NCBI GenBank assembly: GCA_002309575.1
Contig: DBXP01000014.1
Span: 43,302-54,023 of the forward strand
Origin: a bacterium UBP6_UBA1209
GTDB lineage: Bacteria; UBP6; UBA1177
Reading direction: 5' to 3'
DNA length: 10,722 nucleotides
Each line of letters starts with the position of its first letter. The first letter of the stretch is position 1. Under the pieces are notes generated by a model that was not told the origin of the DNA, ran no database searches, and saw nothing but the letters and a program-made list of their open reading frames with translations. The position numbers were made by a program, and so were the translations under genes. Of this stretch, positions 1 through 6,318 are shown piece after piece.

Positions 1-849
1 CACTTCACAGGTTCGACCTCTGTTTTCAAATCGATCTGGAAGAGATCGGCAAACAACATCGACAAATACCGCTCGTATCCGAGGATCGTCGGCGAAACAG
101 GCGGCAAGGACTTTATATTTGTCCACAGCTCTGCAAACGTTGACGAAGTCGCAGTTGCGGCAGTCCGCGGTTCTTTCGAATATCAGGGCCAGAAATGCTC
201 GGCAGCTTCGAGAATGTATGTTCCAAAGTCGCTCTGGAAGCAGATCAAAGAGAGAATGTGCGATATGATCAGCACGATCAAAGTCGGCGACGTAACCGAT
301 TTCAGAAACTACATGGGCGCAGTCATCGACGAAAACAGCTTCGACAACACGATGAACTACATCAACACCGCTAAGAAGTCGAAAGATGCAAAAATCGTTG
401 TCGGCGGAACTGGCGACAAGAAGAAAGGCTACTTCATTCAGCCGACCGTAATCGAAGCACTTGATCCGCACTTTGTAACGATGGAAGAAGAGATCTTCGC
501 ACCTGTTCTTACAGTTTATGTCTATGACGACAAGAAATTTGCAGAGACGATGGAACTTTGCGACAAGACTTCTCCCTACGCACTTACCGGTTCTATTTTC
601 GCAAACGACAGAAAGGCTGTCGCTCAGGCTGAGGACGCACTCAGACACTGCGCAGGCAACTTCTACATCAACGACAAACCGACCGGTGCAGTTGTCGGCC
701 AGCAGCCCTTCGGCGGCGCAAGAGGCAGCGGAACAAACGACAAGGCTGGCAGCAGCGTCAACCTTCTCAGATGGACAAGCCAGAGAGCAATCAAGGAAAG
801 CCTTGTTTCTCCGACATCATACGAATACGCTTTCCTTAAAGAGAAATAG
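1..849 (+). CDS. pruA: 1-pyrroline-5-carboxylate dehydrogenase, C-terminal half (5' end outside window)
   Basis: Partial gene: frame 1 is open from the first base to TAG at 847-849, giving 282 residues of a family that is usually about 540 long. The enzyme oxidises glutamate-semialdehyde/P5C to glutamate with NAD+, the second step of proline catabolism, in the cytoplasm. Visible signatures, numbered from the window edge, are FTGST (res 3-7), the GETGGKD motif with the general-base Glu32, and YQGQKCSA with the nucleophile Cys66. Near the C-terminus are NDKPTGAVVGQQPFGG and RGSGTNDKAG, which are characteristic of the ALDH4/PruA-type stand-alone enzyme. No proline dehydrogenase domain lies downstream, so the visible part is not PutA-like at its C-terminus; the N-terminus cannot be seen. 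An ATG at 214 lies after the catalytic Cys and is internal, not a start. A strong terminator follows 26 bp after the stop, so it ends its transcription unit. Confidence 0.93.
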   Translation, partial: HFTGSTSVFKSIWKRSANNIDKYRSYPRIVGETGGKDFIFVHSSANVDEVAVAAVRGSFEYQGQKCSAASRMYVPKSLWKQIKERMCDMISTIKVGDVTDFRNYMGAVIDENSFDNTMNYINTAKKSKDAKIVVGGTGDKKKGYFIQPTVIEALDPHFVTMEEEIFAPVLTVYVYDDKKFAETMELCDKTSPYALTGSIFANDRKAVAQAEDALRHCAGNFYINDKPTGAVVGQQPFGGARGSGTNDKAGSSVNLLRWTSQRAIKESLVSPTSYEYAFLKEK

Positions 850-875
850 TTTAACTATTTGATTTGTTTTAAGAT

Positions 876-915
876 TCCGTGCGGTGCGCGATTTGTGTGC
901 TGCACGGATTTTTTT
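876..915 (+). terminator. Rho-independent terminator of the P5C dehydrogenase gene (repeat copy 1)
   Basis: The arms TCCGTGCGGTGCGC (876-889) and GTGTGCTGCACGGA (895-908) form a continuous 14-bp stem in the + RNA, including four G-U pairs, with a 5-nt loop, followed directly by seven T (909-915). On the opposite strand the G-U pairs become A-C mismatches, so the hairpin is directional. The identical arm sequences recur at 6279-6309. Confidence 0.9.
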
Positions 916-942
916 ATTTATTGTCAAATTAGGTCGGTTATG

Positions 943-954
943 TCGGCGCGCCGA
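943..954. repeat. Perfect 12-bp GC-rich palindrome
   Basis: TCGGCGCGCCGA is its own reverse complement. It lies between the first terminator and the promoter of lipoprotein gene 1. Function is unknown: it could be a protein-binding dyad or chance in a CG-rich patch. Confidence 0.4.
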
Positions 955-968
955 AATTCAGGTTCGAG

Positions 969-1000
969 ATACCGTGATTCCGTGATACCGATATTCCGAC
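969..1000 (+). repeat. Four degenerate 8-bp tandem repeats, AT(A/T)CCGNN
   Basis: Four consecutive octamers read ATACCGTG, ATTCCGTG, ATACCGAT and ATTCCGAC. The third base alternates A/T, so there is also a 16-bp higher period. The array is in the non-coding gap between pruA and the first lipoprotein gene, upstream of its promoter. It may be a simple-sequence remnant or an iteron-like binding array; the sequence does not decide. Confidence 0.55.
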
Positions 1001-1006
1001 GGCGCG

Positions 1007-1032
1007 AATCGATATTGTCGTTATAATCGATT
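1007..1032. promoter_or_regulatory. Inverted repeat upstream of the lipoprotein 1 promoter (possible operator)
   Basis: AATCGAT (1007-1013) and ATCGATT (1026-1032) are perfect 7-bp inverted arms separated by 12 bp, ending 17 bp before the -35 element at 1050. Position and symmetry would suit an activator site, but no regulator is known and the AT-rich arms could arise by chance. The other two lipoprotein promoters have no obvious equivalent. Confidence 0.25.
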
Positions 1033-1049
1033 ATTTCGCTTCCAAAAAC

Positions 1050-1077
1050 TTGCTATCTCCTTGAAATCACCTAAAAT
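1050..1077 (+). promoter_or_regulatory. Promoter of lipoprotein gene 1
   Basis: The -35 element is TTGCTA (1050-1055), followed by a 16-bp spacer and the -10 element TAAAAT (1072-1077). It matches in form and exact spacing the promoters at 3365, 4790 and (minus strand) 10671. A start near 1084 would leave a leader of about 40 nt, whose CTGC-TTTTTTGA-GATTGTTTATTAA stretch resembles that of gene 3. Confidence 0.7.
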
Positions 1078-1123
1078 GCTGCGTTTTTTGAGATTGTTTA
1101 TTAACTTTTTTCGAGGTGAGATC

Positions 1124-3340
1124 ATGAAAAAATTCATTACTCTTTTTGCTGTTTTTGCGCTGTTTTTCGTTGTTTCCTGCGGCGGTGATTCAAAAAACAG
1201 TGACAAGACCGACACGGGCGACACTGTGAGTGACGAAGACGGTGACACTGCTGACACAGAACCGGCAGGAGATACCGGACCAAGCGGCGATACCGGAACT
1301 GACACGACGCCGGACAGCGGTGATTCAACACCTGATGATGCAGATACAAGCAATTCAGGCGATGATTCTGATTCAACCGATTCAGGTGACGATGCTGATT
1401 CAAGCGATTCAGGCGATGATACCGACACAGTCATCGAACAGATGAATGAGGAAAAATGTATTGCAGAAAGCGGAACATGGGATGCCGCAAACAACAAATG
1501 CCGGAAAACGGTAAACTGCGATAGTAAACCGGAAGACTTGACCGAATGGAACGGAGCAACGACCTACATTTCGGAATATGTTAACGGCGCATGGACAAAA
1601 GTAGAGACAGAACACAATGAGGAAGAAGGTCCCTGCCACTTTGTCTGCGAAGAATATGTAGACGACGAGCGTTTCGAATACTACGAACCCCTGAACAAAT
1701 GTCTTGATCCGTTTGAAGCAGAATGTGTTCATAAGGGATACGAAGGAGCTTTCATGGATTATGATTATGATCCTCCTGCCTGCGTTTGCCCGTCAGGTTA
1801 TCACTTCGGCGAAGGCGCCGACAGCAAAAAATGTATTGTTATGGATATGAACGAGTGCAGCGCATTAAGTACTGTTTTTCCGTGCACAGATTCCGACACA
1901 GGCTACATCTGGTCGGAGGAAACAACAGAAACAATGACTTGGGAAGCTGCAAAACAACATTGTGACGCTCTCGGAGGCGACTGGCATCTGCCGACAATAA
2001 GCGAACTCAGAACTCTGATTCTCAAATGCGACAATTTAACGGAGATGGGCGGTATGTGCGATGTCAGCGACAACTGCCTTTCTGAGGCTCTGTGTTCACA
2101 TACAGGATCAAACAGAAAAGGATGCAATGTGGGTTGCGGAACCTGCGTGAACAAGTTTTCGGAAAAGTCGTTTGTTTGGTCGCAATCGACTCTTGAAGAC
2201 GATCCGAATGCCGCCTATATCGTTTACTTCGATCACGGTCAAATCATCAGTCAGCCCAAAACCACCTCAAACCTTATGAATGTCCGTTGCGTAAGAAACA
2301 CCACCACAAATCCTGTAACGGATCTTGAAAAATGTATCCGCATAGGCGGCAAAATGAATGACGAAGGCAAATGTCTCAAATCAATAAAATGCGATATGAG
2401 ACCTGATTATAGCAGTTGGAACGGCGAATACTCGTATATCCGCGAATATTCAGACGGTACATGGCTCGGGGAAAAAATAGAAACGATATACAGCACCGAA
2501 GCAGGAGTTTGTCACTTCGTCTGCATGGACGGCTACACATGGGACGACAACGACTGCGTTGAAGCGGCAACGGATCCGTGTGCATCAAACCCGTGCGCAG
2601 ACATAGCAAATTCAAGCTGCACCGCATTGGGCGAAACCTTCGAATGTATCTGCAACGAAGGCTTCGGCAAAGTTGACGGCGAGTGTAAACCTTACTGCGC
2701 TGCAGTTTTCGACGGAACAAGTTCCTATCTCAAACTCAACAAGACACAGAGCGCGGGGCTTTATTTCAACGCATGGACAATCGAAGCATGGATAAATCAG
2801 ACTGAAATCAATAACATCCATCCTCTCGTTACAATGCAGTATCGCGAAAATATGGCCTATATGCTTACCGCATTTTCGAAAAAGAATTCGACATCGGTAT
2901 TAGTCGGCGGCGGTCTGCTCACCTCTGATGGAAAACCGAGCGTTTCGGTAACAATGGGAACACCGACCGCAGAATGGCATCACATCGCTCTTGTCAATAC
3001 CGGGAGCAAGCTTCAGCTTTTCATTGACGGCAATTTAAAAGAATCAACAAACTACACCGGAAATTACCAAGCCGTCACCAACGCGCTTTTATTCGTAGGT
3101 AAAGCAACCAATTACACAGGCTCCGGAAGTATCGGAACCGATACCTATTTCAAAGGCGCGATCGACCAGATCAGATTCTCGAATATAGCAAGATATGCAG
3201 CCAATTTCACGCCTGCACCACTGACCAGCGACATAAACACCGTCGCTCTCTGGGATTTCAACGGAAATGCGAATAATTCCAAATCAGATACTCTTCATCT
3301 GACCCCGACAAACATCGAATACACGACAGACTGCCGTTAA
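1124..3340 (+). CDS. Modular lipoprotein 1: Cys-rich module - DUF1566 - Cys-rich module - EGF-like - LamG-like
   Basis: The protein is 738 aa and no gene name is recognised. ATG 1124 is chosen because GAGGTGAG sits 3-10 bp before it and a lipoprotein signal (MKKFITLF...FVVSC, Cys19) follows; the longer in-frame TTG start at 1061 lies inside the promoter. After Cys19 comes an acidic D/S/T/G linker to about residue 103. Next are a Cys-rich module (110-193), a DUF1566/Lcl_C-like domain (about 246-392, with TGYIWS, WHLPTISELRTLI and VRCVRN), and a second copy of the Cys-rich module (402-478). An EGF-like domain (about 485-525) and a LamG/concanavalin-like domain (about 527-730, with WTIEAWI, EWHHIALV, LFIDG and GAIDQIRFS) complete it. 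Cys is followed by Gly rather than Asp, consistent with outer-membrane delivery if the +2 rule holds. The many cysteines suggest disulfides outside the cytoplasm. It is likely a surface binding or adhesion protein; the ligand is unknown. Confidence 0.88.
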   Translation: MKKFITLFAVFALFFVVSCGGDSKNSDKTDTGDTVSDEDGDTADTEPAGDTGPSGDTGTDTTPDSGDSTPDDADTSNSGDDSDSTDSGDDADSSDSGDDTDTVIEQMNEEKCIAESGTWDAANNKCRKTVNCDSKPEDLTEWNGATTYISEYVNGAWTKVETEHNEEEGPCHFVCEEYVDDERFEYYEPLNKCLDPFEAECVHKGYEGAFMDYDYDPPACVCPSGYHFGEGADSKKCIVMDMNECSALSTVFPCTDSDTGYIWSEETTETMTWEAAKQHCDALGGDWHLPTISELRTLILKCDNLTEMGGMCDVSDNCLSEALCSHTGSNRKGCNVGCGTCVNKFSEKSFVWSQSTLEDDPNAAYIVYFDHGQIISQPKTTSNLMNVRCVRNTTTNPVTDLEKCIRIGGKMNDEGKCLKSIKCDMRPDYSSWNGEYSYIREYSDGTWLGEKIETIYSTEAGVCHFVCMDGYTWDDNDCVEAATDPCASNPCADIANSSCTALGETFECICNEGFGKVDGECKPYCAAVFDGTSSYLKLNKTQSAGLYFNAWTIEAWINQTEINNIHPLVTMQYRENMAYMLTAFSKKNSTSVLVGGGLLTSDGKPSVSVTMGTPTAEWHHIALVNTGSKLQLFIDGNLKESTNYTGNYQAVTNALLFVGKATNYTGSGSIGTDTYFKGAIDQIRFSNIARYAANFTPAPLTSDINTVALWDFNGNANNSKSDTLHLTPTNIEYTTDCR
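1334..1426 (+). repeat. 27-bp in-frame tandem repeat in the lipoprotein 1 linker
   Basis: Three nine-residue units (DDADTSNSG, DDSDSTDSG, DDADSSDSG) at 1334-1360, 1361-1387 and 1388-1414 are followed by a partial unit, DDTD, to 1426. Unit length is a multiple of three, so copy changes would lengthen or shorten the acidic stalk without a frameshift. The Asp spacing resembles calcium-binding D-x-D arrays, but no complete calcium motif is certain. Confidence 0.7.
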
Positions 3341-3364
3341 AATACGCTCAGAAACTGACCTCCC

Positions 3365-3392
3365 TTGCATTTTCCCCGTTTTTTTCTAAAAT
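3365..3392 (+). promoter_or_regulatory. Promoter of lipoprotein gene 2
   Basis: TTGCAT (3365-3370), 16 bp, then TAAAAT (3387-3392). It fits entirely in the 84-bp gap after lipoprotein gene 1, which shows no hairpin terminator, so read-through from gene 1 is also possible. The predicted leader is about 26 nt, shorter than for genes 1 and 3. Confidence 0.68.
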
Positions 3393-3424
3393 TTTTCGTT
3401 TTTTGATTTTTTAAGAGGCAAAAA

Positions 3425-4678
3425 ATGAAAAAATTCTTTCTGATTTTTGTTATTTTCTCGCTTTTCGTATTCGTCAGCTGCGGCGGCTCAAAGAGTGAAA
3501 ACAAAGAGGGAACTTCCGATTCAGGTGACACAGTGAGTGACGATGCGGGCGACACTGCTGACAGCGAACCGGCAGGCGATACCGGAACAGACACGACACC
3601 GGACGGCGGCGATTCAGAACCTGAAACCGATCCTTGCAAAGAACCGAATCCGTGTGCCGGTTTAGCCAATTCAACTGAAAAATGCATTGCGGAAAACGGA
3701 GATTATCAGTGCGACTGTAATGAAGGATACATGTGGAATTCCGCCGAAAAAGGATGCTCTCCGCTGACTATAGGCAGGATCTGCAGCGGACAGACCGCAT
3801 GCGTCGATTCGGAAGGCAACTATTTTGAAAACTGCCCTGGATCCGAAAAAGACGACTTTTTCGGGCAGGACGGTTATTTTGCATCGCGCAACGGATGCAT
3901 CAAAAAAAGCCTTTCGGTCAAAACTTACGCTTCAGGCGAGGAAACCGTTGTGGAAAATGTCTCAAAACTTGAATGGTTGCGTTCTTTTTCAACCGAAAAA
4001 TACACTTGGGAAAAGGCGCAAATCTATTGCGAAGACCTTGATTACGCAGGCCATAAAGACTGGAGAGTGCCTTCTCCGCAGGAATTTTTCATGATTTCGG
4101 ATTTCAGTGAAGTTCGGGCTGTGAGCAGTGAACTTTTCCTGAATTATCCGACTCCTTCCGACTATGTCTGGACCTCTTTTTCTTCCCCTTATTCTTCTTC
4201 GACAACTTACGGATTTACTGTATATCCCGATGACGGAGACGACTGGTTCGACGAGACAATACACGAACAGTATGTCATCTGTGTGCGCGGCAAGACCCTG
4301 CCGGCCGCAGAAATCACAGTCTCCGGAAAAGAAGGCGAGGAGATAGAAACCGACAGTATTTCGAAACTTGTATGGCAGAAAAATTATCCTGAGGAAGCAA
4401 AAACCTGGAAAGAGGCTCTTGCATACTGCACAAACCTCGAATATGCCGGTTTTTCAGACTGGAGAATGCCGAATGTAATGGAAATGGTCTCAAATTTAAA
4501 TTATGACGACCTGGATCTGGCGGCTACCGGCGGCGCTATGGAAAAAACTTTCTGGACATCGACTTATATGCCCGACAATCCCGCATATCAGTATACGGCA
4601 GAGTCAGACTGGGCTCTTATAAGCAAGGCGATCAAAGAATTTCACGCTTTCGTCCGCTGTGTCAGGGACGCTGAATAG
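3425..4678 (+). CDS. Modular lipoprotein 2: EGF-like plus two DUF1566 domains
   Basis: The protein is 417 aa with no recognised gene name. The start is ATG 3425 with AAGAGG at 3413-3418. The signal peptide MKKFFLIFVIFSLFVFVSC (Cys19) is nearly the same as in the two neighbours. The linker (20-68) shares TVSDDAGDTADSEPAGDTG almost word for word with lipoprotein 1, at DNA level too, so the 5' parts are paralogous. Next come an EGF-like segment (69-111, DPC...NPC...CDCNEGY...C) and two tandem DUF1566/Lcl_C-like domains. The first spans about 176-289 (SKLEWL, TWEKAQIYCEDL, DWRVPS, VICVRG) and the second about 301-415 (SKLVWQ, TWKEALAYCTNL, DWRMPN, FWTSTY, VRCVRD). These belong to a different DUF1566 subtype (SKLxW...DWRxP) from the FPCxDSxTGY type in the flanking genes. 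It is probably an envelope-exposed binding protein; the ligand is not evident. Confidence 0.87.
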   Translation: MKKFFLIFVIFSLFVFVSCGGSKSENKEGTSDSGDTVSDDAGDTADSEPAGDTGTDTTPDGGDSEPETDPCKEPNPCAGLANSTEKCIAENGDYQCDCNEGYMWNSAEKGCSPLTIGRICSGQTACVDSEGNYFENCPGSEKDDFFGQDGYFASRNGCIKKSLSVKTYASGEETVVENVSKLEWLRSFSTEKYTWEKAQIYCEDLDYAGHKDWRVPSPQEFFMISDFSEVRAVSSELFLNYPTPSDYVWTSFSSPYSSSTTYGFTVYPDDGDDWFDETIHEQYVICVRGKTLPAAEITVSGKEGEEIETDSISKLVWQKNYPEEAKTWKEALAYCTNLEYAGFSDWRMPNVMEMVSNLNYDDLDLAATGGAMEKTFWTSTYMPDNPAYQYTAESDWALISKAIKEFHAFVRCVRDAE

Positions 4679-4682
4679 GATT

Positions 4683-4780
4683 ACCTCATCCTAAATCCCT
4701 CTCAGACCTCACCCTAAATCCCTCTCCAGTGTGGCGAGGGACTTCGAGAGGCAGAACACTCAAGTGTGACGAGGGGAACC
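4683..4780. repeat. Composite short palindromic repeat element between lipoprotein genes 2 and 3
   Basis: Two near-identical 21-bp direct repeats (4683-4703 and 4706-4726, one mismatch, core CCTAAATCCCTCTC) are followed by two copies of C(C/A)AGTGTG(G/A)CGAGGG (4726-4740 and 4761-4775). TCCCTC (4719-4724) can pair with GAGGGA (4736-4741), and CCTCTC (4721-4726) with GAGAGG (4746-4751), giving alternative hairpins. Repeats of the general form CCTCACCCTAAATCCCTCTCC...GAGGGACTT are scattered in many bacterial genomes; this resemblance is from memory, not a search. The element lies just after the gene 2 stop and 10 bp before the gene 3 -35, so it may act as an attenuator or transcript-end structure, though it lacks a T tract. 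Confidence 0.6.
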
Positions 4781-4789
4781 TGGCGCATA

Positions 4790-4817
4790 TTGCATTTTTT
4801 TTGAATTTCCTTAAAAT
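4790..4817 (+). promoter_or_regulatory. Promoter of lipoprotein gene 3
   Basis: TTGCAT (4790-4795), 16 bp, then TAAAAT (4812-4817). The downstream leader CTGCTGTTTTTGATTG...TTAA is very close to that of gene 1. It ends in AAAGGAGGTGA (4846-4856), an almost full Shine-Dalgarno match placed 4 bp before the ATG. Confidence 0.72.
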
Positions 4818-4860
4818 ACTGCTGTTTTTGATTGTTTGTTAATGAAAAGGAGGTGAAACC

Positions 4861-6255
4861 ATGAAAAAACTCTGTATGATTTTTGCAATTCTTTCGCTTT
4901 TTGTTTTTGTCAGTTGCGGCGATTCAAAAAAAGAAAACAAAGATGAAACTACAGATTCATCTGACACTGTAAATGACGAGGACAGCGACGCGGCTGATAC
5001 AGATTCATCCGACACGGGACATAACGAAAAACCGGATTCAGATAGCGGTGACAGCGGCGATTCCCAGTCTGACAGCGGCGATTCCCAGTCTGACAGCGGC
5101 GATTCTCAGTCTGACAGCGGTGATTCTCAGTCTGACAGCGGTGATTCCCAGCCTGACGGCGGTGATTCACAGCCTGACGAAGACGCCGATACAGCTCCTG
5201 CCGTTCCTGAATGCAACGGAATCAACTTTCCATGCAAGGACTCAGTGACAGGTTACATCTGGTCGTCAAAATCAAAAGGCGACATCAAAGGTCAGAATGC
5301 TGAAGAATACTGCGAAGACAGCACTGAAGGCGGTTTCAGCTGGAAACTTCCGACGATCGACGAACTCAGAACCCTGATCAAAGGCTGCGACGGTACAAAA
5401 ACAAACGGCGACTGCGCGATCAGCGAGAAAAACGGCAAACTTTCGCAGGATTTCTGGTCTTCAAAATGCTACTGTTCTGAGGACAGCTTTGACGAAGGCC
5501 TTTACAGCATTTTCGGCGACCTCGAAAACTGGTTCTGGTCGTCATCGCTCCGCACCGAAGACAGCAGCATGTGGGGCGTCGATTTCCATCAGGCGCGCAT
5601 CACGGCTGAAGATCCCGCGACAAAGGCTTATGTCCGCTGCGTCGTAAATGATGACGAAGACAACGGCGACACCCAGCCGGATGCCGACACGGATTCTGGC
5701 GATTCTCAGCCTGATGAAGACGCAGACACTGACAGCGGTGACACGCGTCTGGACTGCACTTCGTTCCCCTGCATTGATTCATCCACGGGCTACCTCTGGT
5801 CAGAAAAGATGGAAGGTTCAACGACTTGGGAACAGGCAAAACTTGGTTGCTCAAACTTAAATTCGTCGAATTACGGCGGATTCAACAGCGGATGGCACTT
5901 GCCGAATATCGACGAATTGAAGACACTTCTTACCTCGGCAAGTGGCGGCACTCCAAGAAGCGCAAACTGCCAAGTAAGCGAAGCAAACAACTGTTTGGAT
6001 GTGGAGAGTTGCTGGACTTGTGCAACTTGTACAGAACAAGGTATTCAAAAATCAGATTCTATTTACTGCAGCAACGTAAACACAGAGTGTAATGACTTTA
6101 GCAAATTAAGTGACAATGACTGGTTCTGGTCTTCCTCGCTTCGGTCTGATGACTCTGATCTCCCGTGGTTTGTTAATTTCTGCTGGGGTGAAGTGAGATA
6201 CCACATGCACAAAAACTCATTGGGTTCTTTCCGCTGCGTGAGAAAAGCAGAGTAG
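4861..6255 (+). CDS. Modular lipoprotein 3: two DUF1566 domains joined by acidic linkers
   Basis: The protein is 464 aa with no recognised gene name. The start at 4861 is fixed by the strong AAAGGAGGTGA site and the signal peptide MKKLCMIFAILSLFVFVSC (Cys19). Residues 20-115 form an acidic linker holding six DSGDSQS-type heptads. DUF1566/Lcl_C-like domain A covers about 118-263 (FPCKDSVTGYIWSS, WKLPTIDELRTLI, WFWSSSLR, YVRCVV). A second linker (264-297), rich in GDSQPDEDAD, resembles the first, and domain B runs 298-464 (FPCIDSSTGYLWSE, TTWEQAKLGC, WHLPNIDELKTLL, WFWSSSLR, FRCVRKAE). Domain B carries an extra Cys-rich insert (about 370-410). The repeated linker-domain layout points to internal duplication. 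Domains A and B are of the lipoprotein 1 subtype, not the lipoprotein 2 subtype. Likely outer-surface; the ligand is unknown. A terminator follows 23 bp after the stop. Confidence 0.87.
   Translation: MKKLCMIFAILSLFVFVSCGDSKKENKDETTDSSDTVNDEDSDAADTDSSDTGHNEKPDSDSGDSGDSQSDSGDSQSDSGDSQSDSGDSQSDSGDSQPDGGDSQPDEDADTAPAVPECNGINFPCKDSVTGYIWSSKSKGDIKGQNAEEYCEDSTEGGFSWKLPTIDELRTLIKGCDGTKTNGDCAISEKNGKLSQDFWSSKCYCSEDSFDEGLYSIFGDLENWFWSSSLRTEDSSMWGVDFHQARITAEDPATKAYVRCVVNDDEDNGDTQPDADTDSGDSQPDEDADTDSGDTRLDCTSFPCIDSSTGYLWSEKMEGSTTWEQAKLGCSNLNSSNYGGFNSGWHLPNIDELKTLLTSASGGTPRSANCQVSEANNCLDVESCWTCATCTEQGIQKSDSIYCSNVNTECNDFSKLSDNDWFWSSSLRSDDSDLPWFVNFCWGEVRYHMHKNSLGSFRCVRKAE
5050..5175 (+). repeat. 21-bp in-frame tandem repeat (six copies) in the lipoprotein 3 linker
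   Basis: Six head-to-tail 21-bp units encode DSGDSQS (four copies), DSGDSQP and DGGDSQP, preceded by a half unit at 5041-5049. Units 1 and 2 are identical at DNA level, and differences increase toward the 3' end (synonymous GGC/GGT and TCC/TCT/TCA changes, then TCT to CCT). Near-identity makes slippage or recombination likely, and each step keeps frame. There are no spacers, so this is not a CRISPR array. Confidence 0.9.
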
Positions 6256-6278
6256 GCAAGAATTCAGATAACTTGTTA

Positions 6279-6317
6279 TCCGTGCGGTGCGCTATGTGTG
6301 CTGCACGGATTTTTTTT
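6279..6317 (+). terminator. Rho-independent terminator of the lipoprotein array (repeat copy 2)
   Basis: The arms TCCGTGCGGTGCGC (6279-6292) and GTGTGCTGCACGGA (6296-6309) are identical to those of the 876-915 terminator, with a 3-nt loop here, followed by eight T (6310-6317). The T tract ends one base before the stop codon of the convergent phosphonate operon (6319-6321). In the minus-strand RNA the four G-U pairs become A-C mismatches and no T run follows, so it should stop mainly + transcripts. A separate small hairpin, GATAAC-TT-GTTATC (6267-6280), abuts it. Confidence 0.9.
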
Positions 6318-6318
6318 G

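Noticed and set aside
1061..1123. Extended N-terminus for lipoprotein 1 from a TTG at 1061
   Set aside because: The extension overlaps the -10 element and leader and would bury the lipoprotein signal; ATG 1124 has a good Shine-Dalgarno site.
1021..1497. 158-codon Ser/Val/Pro-rich open frame on the minus strand
   Set aside because: Complement of the Asp/Ser/Gly/Thr repeats of the lipoprotein 1 linker and its promoter; low-complexity shadow.
4683..4780. Insertion sequence remnant or small gene between lipoproteins 2 and 3
   Set aside because: There is no transposase fragment, no flanking target duplication and no open frame with a ribosome site; it is better described as a short palindromic repeat.
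5050..5175. CRISPR-like array
   Set aside because: Repeats are contiguous 21-bp coding units without spacers, and no cas genes are present.
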